From: Actinoplanes xinjiangensis
GTDB taxonomy: Bacteria > Actinomycetota > Actinomycetes > Mycobacteriales > Micromonosporaceae
Assembly: GCF_003148685.1 (NCBI RefSeq)
Contig: NZ_QGGR01000016.1
Location: 1 to 64,000 of the forward strand
Direction of reading: 5' to 3'
Length of the DNA: 64,000 nt
A model generated the notes under the pieces. It did not search any database, was not told the DNA's origin, and saw nothing but the letters and a program-made list of their open reading frames with translations. Position numbers and translations under genes: made by a program. Positions 57,599 to 64,000 of the stretch are shown here, one piece after another. The first letter of the stretch is position 1; each line of letters begins with the position of its first letter.

Positions 57599-57898
<300 letters not shown>

Positions 57899-57908
57899 TT
57901 CGCAGCCC

Positions 57909-58652
57909 TCATTTTTCGGTACCCTTCGGCGCGGCCTCCGCCTGACTCAACTCACGAATCGGGAGGATCGGCGAGATGCTCCGCTCGGCCCCGTTGCCGT
58001 CCGGCAGACGGGCCGGCGCGGCCACCGACATGGTGTTCGCGTAGATGCCGGGGCCGGGCTTCGGGCCCGGGTAGTTGCCGGGACGGAAGCGTTCCTTCAT
58101 CCGGGTCACCTGGTCACGCTTGTCCTCCTTGGCCTTCTCGACGTGCGCCAGAACCATGGCGCCGACCGCGGCCGTGATCAGCAGGGCCGAGGTGACCTCG
58201 AAGGCGAAGACGTACTTGGTGAACAGGAGCGAGGCCAGGCCCTCGACGTTGCCGTTCGCGTTGGCCTTGTCCAGGCCGGCCGTGAAGGTGGAGCCGAGGG
58301 CGCGGGCCAGACCGGTGCCGATCAGGGCGGCGAAGGCGACGCCCAGCACGATCGCCGCGATCCGCTGGCCCCGCAAAGTCTCGATCAGCGAGTCCGACGC
58401 GTCCCGGCCGACCAGCATCAGCACGAACAGGAACAGCATCATGATCGCGCCGGTGTAGACGATGATCTGCACGAAGCCGAGGAACGGCGCCGAGTTGATC
58501 ACGTAGAAGAACCCGAGGTTCAGCATCGTGACGACCAGCCAGAGCGCGGAGTGCACCGCGTTGCGGGCCAGCACCATGCCGAGTGCCCCGATCACGGCGA
58601 GGGAGCCGAGGATCCAGAAGGCGACCTGCTCGCCGGTGGACACCGCGTTCAT
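57909..58652 (-). CDS. nuoJ: NADH-quinone oxidoreductase subunit J
   Basis: A 247-aa five-helix subunit: EQVAFWILGSLAVIGALGMVLARNAVHSALWLVVTMLNLGFFYVINSAPFLGFVQIIVYTGAIMMLFLFVLML is the conserved core. The C-terminal third (VEKAKEDKRDQVTRMKERFRPG...) is a long cytoplasmic extension common in actinobacterial NuoJ. The ATG at 58652 overlaps the nuoI stop as ATGA. Confidence 0.95.
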   Translation of the reverse strand: MNAVSTGEQVAFWILGSLAVIGALGMVLARNAVHSALWLVVTMLNLGFFYVINSAPFLGFVQIIVYTGAIMMLFLFVLMLVGRDASDSLIETLRGQRIAAIVLGVAFAALIGTGLARALGSTFTAGLDKANANGNVEGLASLLFTKYVFAFEVTSALLITAAVGAMVLAHVEKAKEDKRDQVTRMKERFRPGNYPGPKPGPGIYANTMSVAAPARLPDGNGAERSISPILPIRELSQAEAAPKGTEK

Positions 58653-59281
58653 GCCGCGCCCTCCCGGCGAACCGTGCCCGCCGTCTCCGCCCGGGCGGCG
58701 TGCTCGTCGGGCTCGGAGGCGTCGTGCGTGGCCGCATCCGACCACGGCGCCCGCTCGGCGCCGACCGACGTGCCCGGGTTCGTGAGTGCACCGACGTAGT
58801 AGTCCCGGTCGGTCTCACCCAGGCGCATCGGGTGCGGCGGCTGCTCCATGCCCTCCAGGAGCGGGGCCAGGAGTTCCTTCTTCGTGAAGATCAGGTCCTG
58901 GCGGTTGTCGCGGGCCAGCTCGTACTCGTTGCTCATGGTCAGCGACCGGGTCGGGCAGGCCTCGATGCACAGACCGCAGAAGATGCACCGCGCGTAGTTG
59001 ATCTGGTAGATCTTCGCGTAGCGCTCGCCCGGCGAGAACCGCTGCTCGTCGGTGTTGTCGCCGCCCTCGACGTAGATCGCGTCGGCCGGGCAGGCCCAGG
59101 CACACAACTCGCAGCCGATGCACTTCTCCAGGCCGTCCGGGTGCCGGTTGAGGATGTGCCGCCCGTGGTAGCGCGGCGCCGGCTTCGGCGGGGAGAACGG
59201 GTAGTCGGTAGTGATCACTTTGCGGAACATGTGCGCGAAGGTCACGCCGAACCCTTTGAAGGAACCGGTGAACGTACCCAC
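58649..59281 (-). CDS. nuoI: NADH-quinone oxidoreductase subunit I
   Basis: A 210-aa peripheral-arm protein with two 4Fe-4S clusters: CIGCELCAWACP and CIFCGLCIEACP, the N6a/N6b centres passing electrons to N2. The GTG at 59281 has AAGGAGG about 8 nt upstream. C-terminal extension after TNPGTS is longer and acidic/Ala-rich, without a known role. Confidence 0.96.
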   Translation of the reverse strand: MGTFTGSFKGFGVTFAHMFRKVITTDYPFSPPKPAPRYHGRHILNRHPDGLEKCIGCELCAWACPADAIYVEGGDNTDEQRFSPGERYAKIYQINYARCIFCGLCIEACPTRSLTMSNEYELARDNRQDLIFTKKELLAPLLEGMEQPPHPMRLGETDRDYYVGALTNPGTSVGAERAPWSDAATHDASEPDEHAARAETAGTVRREGAA

Positions 59282-59282
59282 G

Positions 59283-60668
59283 TCACACCTCCTTCGTTTC
59301 AGGCTCGTCGCCGTCCGCCGAGGCGGGGACGGTGGCCGGGGCGCGTTCGGCCACAGCACGGCGGGCGCGGGGGCTCGGCGGGACCAGCAGGTCCATCGGC
59401 GGGACCGGGAAACTCCCCGGTGGCCGCTGATGCAGCTCCTCCTCGATGGAGAGCTGCTTCGGTTTCTTCGGTGACGGCCAGCCCCAGGCGATGGCCAGGA
59501 CGAGCACCGCGACCACACCGGTGGTGACCCAGCGCGCGGTGTCCGAGATCGCGCCGCTGCGGGCGACCTTGAAGAACGCCAGGGCGAGGATCCACACCAG
59601 GTTGACCGGGATCAGGACCTTCCAGCCGAACCGCATGAACTGGTCGTAGCGCATCCGGGGCAGCGTGGCCCGCAGCCAGATGAAGCCGAAGAGCAGGATC
59701 AGCACCTTGCCGAAGAACCAGAGCAACGGCCAGTAGCCGGAGTTGGCGCCCTCCCAGAACGTGGTGATCGGAGCCGGAGCCCGCCAACCGCCCAGGAAGA
59801 GCGTGGTCGCGAACGCCGAGACGGTGATCATGTTGATGTACTCGGCGAGGAAGAACAGCGCGAACTTGAACGACGAGTACTCCGTGTGGAAACCGCCGAC
59901 CAGCTCGGACTCCGCCTCGGGCAGGTCGAACGGGGCCCGGTTCGTCTCACCGACCGCCGCGATCAGGTAGATGATGAAGCTCGGCAGGAGCTGCACCGCA
60001 TACCAGCCGGGCGCGGTCACCTCGAAGCCGAAGAGCTCGACCGGGTTGCCGGAGGCCTGCGCCTTGACGATCTGCGAGGTGCTCATCGTGCCGGCGGTCA
60101 TGAACACCGCGACGATCGACAGCCCCATCGCGACCTCGTAAGAGATCATCTGGGCACTCGACCGCAGGCCGCCGAGCAGCGGATAGGTCGAACCGGACGC
60201 CCAGCCGGCCAGCACCACGCCGTAGACCGCCATCGACGAGCAGGCCAGCAGCACCAGTACCGAGACCGGCACGTCGGCGAGTTGCAGCGGGGTCTGCTGC
60301 CCGAACATGTTGACGACACCGCCGAACGGGATGACCGCGAAGGCGGTGAACGCCACCGTCGCGGAGATCACCGGGGCGATGAAGTAGACCACCTTGTCGG
60401 CGGTCTTCGGGATGATCTCCTCCTTGAACGGCAGTTTCAGGCCGTCCATCAGGCTCTGGAGACTGCCGAACCAGCCGACCTGGTTGGGGCCCGGCCGGAC
60501 GGCCATCCGGGCCACGACCTTGCGCTCGTAGACGATCGTGAAGAGCGTCAGGAGCAGGAGCAGGACGAAGACGCCCAGCAACTTGATCAGGACGATCCAC
60601 CAGACCTCGTTCTCGAAGTTCTCGAGAGACGGGTCCACGGCGGTCGCCGCCACCACCAACGAAGTCAT
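59283..60668 (-). CDS. nuoH: NADH-quinone oxidoreductase subunit H
   Basis: A 461-aa membrane subunit lining the quinone chamber: TLFTIVYERKVVARMAVRPGPNQVGWFGSLQSLMDGLKLPFKEEIIP, YPLLGGLRSSAQMISYEVAMGLSI, and ETNRAPFDLPEAESELVGGFHTEYSSFKFALFFLAEYINM. The C terminus has an extra basic/Pro-rich tail (about 60 aa) beyond the usual length. The ATG at 60668 overlaps the nuoG stop as ATGA. Confidence 0.96.
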   Translation of the reverse strand: MTSLVVAATAVDPSLENFENEVWWIVLIKLLGVFVLLLLLTLFTIVYERKVVARMAVRPGPNQVGWFGSLQSLMDGLKLPFKEEIIPKTADKVVYFIAPVISATVAFTAFAVIPFGGVVNMFGQQTPLQLADVPVSVLVLLACSSMAVYGVVLAGWASGSTYPLLGGLRSSAQMISYEVAMGLSIVAVFMTAGTMSTSQIVKAQASGNPVELFGFEVTAPGWYAVQLLPSFIIYLIAAVGETNRAPFDLPEAESELVGGFHTEYSSFKFALFFLAEYINMITVSAFATTLFLGGWRAPAPITTFWEGANSGYWPLLWFFGKVLILLFGFIWLRATLPRMRYDQFMRFGWKVLIPVNLVWILALAFFKVARSGAISDTARWVTTGVVAVLVLAIAWGWPSPKKPKQLSIEEELHQRPPGSFPVPPMDLLVPPSPRARRAVAERAPATVPASADGDEPETKEV

Positions 60669-63163
60669 CGGGCCGCTCCCTCGGCGAGGATCGGGCCGGG
60701 GACGCCGGCCGTCAGGGTGACCACCGCGCCGGCGGTGACCCCGAGACTGCGCCGGACCGTCGAGCCCGGCGAGTTCGTCGGCAGCCACACCACCCGCGGC
60801 GGCAGATCGGTGATCGCGGCCGGGAGCGTGATCGAGCCCCGGTCGGTACCGACCGTGACCAGGTCACCGTCGGCGAGGCCCAGCGACTCGGCCAGGTCCT
60901 TGCCGAGCCGGGCCACCGGCGGCCGGGCGGTGCCGGCCAGCACCTGGTCGCCGTCGAGCAGCGAACCCAGGTCGATCAGCTGGTGCCAGGTGGCGAGGAC
61001 CGCCTCGTGCCCACCGGGCCGGGCCACCTCGGCGGCCCGGGTGGCGGGCACGGCCGGGCGGGCCACCGCGCTGCCGGGCAGGCCGCCCAGATCACGGCGG
61101 ATCGCCATGACGTCCCCGGTGTTCAGGGTGACGTCGAGGAGGGCGGCGATCGCCTCGAGGACGCGACCGTCGGTCATCGCGGTGCTCTTCAGCACCGCGT
61201 CGAACGACCGGAGCCGGCCCTCCCAGTCCATGTAGGTGCCGGCCTTCTCCACGGCCGGCGCGATCGGCAGGACGACGTCGGCCCGCCGGGTCACCGCGCT
61301 CTGCCGAATCTCCAGGCTGACCAGGAACGGAACCGTGTCCAGCGCGTTCTCGGCCAGCGTCGGGTCGGCCAGGTCGGCCGGGTCCACGCCACTGACCAGC
61401 AGGGCACCGAGGGTGCCGTCCGCGGCCGCCGCGATGATCTGGTCGGTGTCCCGGCCCGGAGTGCCGGACAGCACGCCCGCCCCGGTCTTCCAGGCCAGCT
61501 CCAGTTCGGCGCGGGCCGCGGCGTCGGTCACCGGACGGCCACCGGGCAGCAGGTTCGGCAGACAGCCGGCGTCGATGGCGCCGCGGTCACCGGCCCGGCG
61601 GGGCACCCACGCGAGCTTCGCACCGGTGCGGGCTGCCAGGGCCGCTGCCGCGCTCAGCGCACCCGGCACGGTGGCCAGGCGCTCGCCGATGATCAGCAGG
61701 GCGCCGGGCGTGCCGAGCGCCGCGGCCACCGCCGGATCGGACGCGAGGATGCGCGCCTCGTCACCGGGCACCGCCGCGACGAGCGCGGCGCCGAGCTTCT
61801 CCAGACCCCGGGAGAGGTACGGCGAGACCGCCGTGACCCGCAGCCTCTTCTTGACGTGGCCCTTGCGCAGGCGCAGGAAGAGGATCGGTGACTCCTCCTC
61901 CGGTTCGAGTCCGGCGATCACCACCGACGGAGCGTTCTCCACCTGCTCGTAGGTCACGTCGGTGACCCCGGCGACGGCGGCGGCCAGGAATTCGGCCTCC
62001 TCGTCCACGGTGAGTCCCGAGCCGGTCGCGCGGATCGGCCGGGCCCGGAAGTCCACGTCGTTGGTGCCGAGCACGGCCCGCGCGAACTTCGCGTAGGCGT
62101 ACGCGTCCTCGACCGTGAGCCGGCCACCCGTCAGGACCCCCACGCCACGTTCCCGCGCCGCTTTGAGGCCCTCCGCCGCCGCGAGGAAGGCCTCGCTCCA
62201 GGCGGCCTCACGCAGCTCACCGGTCTTCGCGTCGCGGATCAGCGGGGTGGTGATGCGGTCGGTGGCCGTGGCGTACCGGAAGCCCCACCGGCCCTTGTCG
62301 CAGTTCCACTCCTCGTTCACCGCCGGGTCGTCGCCGGCCAGGCGGCGCAGCACCTTCCCACGCCGGTGGTCGGTGCGCTGGGCGCAGCCGGAGGCGCAGT
62401 GCTCACAGGCGCTCGGCGAGGAGACCAGGTCGAACGGGCGGGCCCGGAACCGGTACTGCTCGCCGGTCAGCGCGCCGACCGGGCAGATCTGGATGGTGTT
62501 GCCGGAGAAGTACGAGTTGAACGCGACGTCGCCCTCGCCCTCGCCGACCTGCCCGTCACCGGTGCCCGTACCCCCGAAGAAGTCGTCCCGGTAGACGTTG
62601 ATCTGCTCGCCGGAGGACCGGTCCATCAGGTCGATGAACTTGTCGCCGGCGATCTCCTCGGAGAACCGGGTGCAGCGCTGGCAGAGCACGCAGCGCTCGC
62701 GGTCCAGGAGCACCTGGCTGGAGATGTGGATCGGCTTCTCGTACTCCCGCTTCTGCTCTTTGAAGCGCGAGTCCGCCCGGCCGGTGCTCATCGCCTGGTT
62801 CTGCAGCGGGCATTCGCCGCCCTTGTCGCAGGTGGGGCAGTCGAGCGGATGGTTGATCAGGAGCAGTTCCATGACGCCGGCCTGCGCCTTCGCGGCGACC
62901 GGCGAGCTGAGCTGGGTCTTGACCACCATGCCCTCGGCCACCGTCTGGGTGCAGGAGGCGATCGGCTTGCGCTGCCCCTCCACCTCGACCAGGCACTGCC
63001 GGCAGGCGCCGGCCGGGGCGAGCAGGGGGTGGTCGCAGAACCGCGGGATGGCGATACCCATCCGCTCGGCGACCCGGATGACCAGTTCACCCTTCTCGGC
63101 CGTCACCTCGACGCCGTCGATGGTGAGGGTGACCTGGTCGGCCTTCTTGGCTACATCGGTCAT
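60665..63163 (-). CDS. nuoG: NADH-quinone oxidoreductase subunit G
   Basis: An 832-aa iron-sulfur subunit. The N-terminal 2Fe-2S domain has IPRFCDHPLLAPAGACRQCLVEV, then NHPLDCPTCDKGGECPLQN and ERCVLCQRCTRFSEEIAGDKFIDLMDR, with N3-type ligands. A following Cys motif (CEHCASGC) is the additional N7-type cluster. The molybdopterin-oxidoreductase-like domain follows without a cofactor. The ATG at 63163 overlaps the nuoF stop as TGATG and has AGGAG 9 nt upstream. Confidence 0.96.
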   Translation of the reverse strand: MTDVAKKADQVTLTIDGVEVTAEKGELVIRVAERMGIAIPRFCDHPLLAPAGACRQCLVEVEGQRKPIASCTQTVAEGMVVKTQLSSPVAAKAQAGVMELLLINHPLDCPTCDKGGECPLQNQAMSTGRADSRFKEQKREYEKPIHISSQVLLDRERCVLCQRCTRFSEEIAGDKFIDLMDRSSGEQINVYRDDFFGGTGTGDGQVGEGEGDVAFNSYFSGNTIQICPVGALTGEQYRFRARPFDLVSSPSACEHCASGCAQRTDHRRGKVLRRLAGDDPAVNEEWNCDKGRWGFRYATATDRITTPLIRDAKTGELREAAWSEAFLAAAEGLKAARERGVGVLTGGRLTVEDAYAYAKFARAVLGTNDVDFRARPIRATGSGLTVDEEAEFLAAAVAGVTDVTYEQVENAPSVVIAGLEPEEESPILFLRLRKGHVKKRLRVTAVSPYLSRGLEKLGAALVAAVPGDEARILASDPAVAAALGTPGALLIIGERLATVPGALSAAAALAARTGAKLAWVPRRAGDRGAIDAGCLPNLLPGGRPVTDAAARAELELAWKTGAGVLSGTPGRDTDQIIAAAADGTLGALLVSGVDPADLADPTLAENALDTVPFLVSLEIRQSAVTRRADVVLPIAPAVEKAGTYMDWEGRLRSFDAVLKSTAMTDGRVLEAIAALLDVTLNTGDVMAIRRDLGGLPGSAVARPAVPATRAAEVARPGGHEAVLATWHQLIDLGSLLDGDQVLAGTARPPVARLGKDLAESLGLADGDLVTVGTDRGSITLPAAITDLPPRVVWLPTNSPGSTVRRSLGVTAGAVVTLTAGVPGPILAEGAAR

Positions 63164-64000
63164 CAGTGCGCTCCTACAAGGGACTTCTCGGAGAGCCGCG
63201 GCGCGGTGCGGCCCTCGATGTAGCCGAGGTAGTCGTCCCGGAACCACTTGAGCGTCGAAACGACGGGCGTCGCCGCGCCGTCGCCGAGGCCGCAGAAGGA
63301 CCGGCCGAAGATGTTGTCCGCGGTGTCCTGGAGGGTGTCCAGGTCGGCGACGGTGCCCTGACCGGCCAGAATGCGCCGGTAGGTGCGCACCATCCAGTAG
63401 TTGCCCTCCCGGCACGGGGTGCATTTGCCGCACGACTCGTGGTGGTAGAACTCCAGCCACCGCCACGTGTTGTAGACCGGGCAGTCCTGGTCCGAGAAGA
63501 TCTGCATCGCCGTGGTGCCGAGGATCGATCCGGCCGCCGAGACACCCTCGAAGTCCATCGGGGTGTCCATGTGCTCGGCGGTCAGGATCGGCGTCGACGA
63601 GCCGCCCGGCGTCCAGAACTTCAGGTTGTGGCCCGGCTGCATGCCGCCGGCCAGCTCGATCAGCTCACGCAGGGTGATGCCGAGGCCGCACTCGTACTGA
63701 CCGGGATTGACCACCCGGCCGGACAGCGAGTAGATCATCGGGCCGGACGACTTCTCCGTGCCCATGCTCTTCCACCAGTCGGCGCCGCCCAGCACGATGT
63801 ACGGCACGCTGGCGATGGTGCCGACGTTGTTGACCACGGTCGGGCTGGCGTAGAGGCCGGCGATCGCCGGGAACGGCGGGCGCAGACGGGGCTGCCCACG
63901 GAACCCTTCGAGCGAGTCCAGCAGGGCGGTCTCCTCACCACAGATGTACGCGCCGGCACCGCTGTGGACGACCAGGTCGAGGTCGAATCCCGAGCCCATG
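63163..64000 (-). CDS. nuoF: NADH-quinone oxidoreductase subunit F (C-terminal part, truncated by window)
   Basis: 278 residues of a protein normally about 430 aa; the 5' part lies beyond the window edge. GAGAYICGEETALLDSLEGFRGQPRLRPPFPA belongs to the flavin/NADH domain, and ESCGKCTPCREGNYWMV with a later Cys (FGRSFCGLGDGA) binds the N3 4Fe-4S cluster. It is the entry point of NADH electrons. nuoA-E presumably continue outside. Confidence 0.95.
   Translation of the reverse strand, partial: MGSGFDLDLVVHSGAGAYICGEETALLDSLEGFRGQPRLRPPFPAIAGLYASPTVVNNVGTIASVPYIVLGGADWWKSMGTEKSSGPMIYSLSGRVVNPGQYECGLGITLRELIELAGGMQPGHNLKFWTPGGSSTPILTAEHMDTPMDFEGVSAAGSILGTTAMQIFSDQDCPVYNTWRWLEFYHHESCGKCTPCREGNYWMVRTYRRILAGQGTVADLDTLQDTADNIFGRSFCGLGDGAATPVVSTLKWFRDDYLGYIEGRTAPRLSEKSLVGAH

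Overview
The window is high-GC actinobacterial chromosome. GTG starts are frequent, ATGA/GTGA gene overlaps are common, and several genes look leaderless. The gene content fits Micromonosporaceae, and Actinoplanes or a close relative is my best guess; no rRNA, tRNA or other species marker is present. Gene order recalls two known neighbourhoods (from memory, not searched): topA, hppA, anti-sigma factor, bldG and DECH helicase as in Streptomyces, and the helicase, Tad pilus, HAD phosphatase, acs and EphE-like order of Mycobacterium tuberculosis around Rv3644c to Rv3670.

Layout. At 0.2-1.9 kb is a small minus-strand type VII secretion (ESX)-like set: a YbaB-like protein, an EspC-like protein and a larger W-x-G protein, with a tandem-repeat array between them. 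At 2-8 kb are holB, then a divergent xylanase/SGNH-esterase pair with matched palindromic operators (the esterase carries an apparent 1-nt frameshift), then a transporter-thymidylate kinase fusion. At 8-11.3 kb are a PLP-dependent deaminase/aldolase, a TetR regulator and a sugar-lactone oxidase. At 11.3-19.4 kb are topA, two uncharacterised genes, hppA and the bldG/anti-sigma pair.

At 19.5-28.8 kb is the 'helicase/secretion neighbourhood': a DECH helicase, an acyltransferase and a Tad (Flp-type) pilus operon, cpaE-tadA-tadB-[Ala/Pro-rich ORF]-tadC-pilin-like-tadE-tadE-like. Nearly all its genes are translationally coupled. At 29-32.3 kb are a second STAS protein, a HAD phosphatase, a repeat-rich 0.65 kb gene-free stretch, a PH-like membrane protein and a degenerate Fic-like protein. 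At 32.5-41.3 kb are acs, a secreted M6 protease, a lipoprotein, an EphE-like hydrolase lacking its nucleophile and a secreted rhamnogalacturonan lyase.

At 41.4-48 kb is a partial ESX locus: two WXG100 proteins, a 1,073-aa protein with two SseB-like domains, and divergent eccE. At 48-52.3 kb are a small membrane protein, RarD, an orphan anti-sigma factor, an IclR regulator and a polyprenyl diphosphate synthase, probably for menaquinone. At 52.5-64 kb is the nuo (complex I) operon, nuoN back to a truncated nuoF, with nuoA-E beyond the window edge.

The most unusual items are the low-complexity ORF locked into the Tad operon by overlaps at both ends, the degenerate Fic-like protein, the nucleophile-less hydrolase, the frameshifted esterase signal peptide, a 56-bp palindromic element present twice, an 11-mer (CTGTGGATAAC) present four times and mostly beside ESX genes, and several precise palindromes upstream of catabolic genes.
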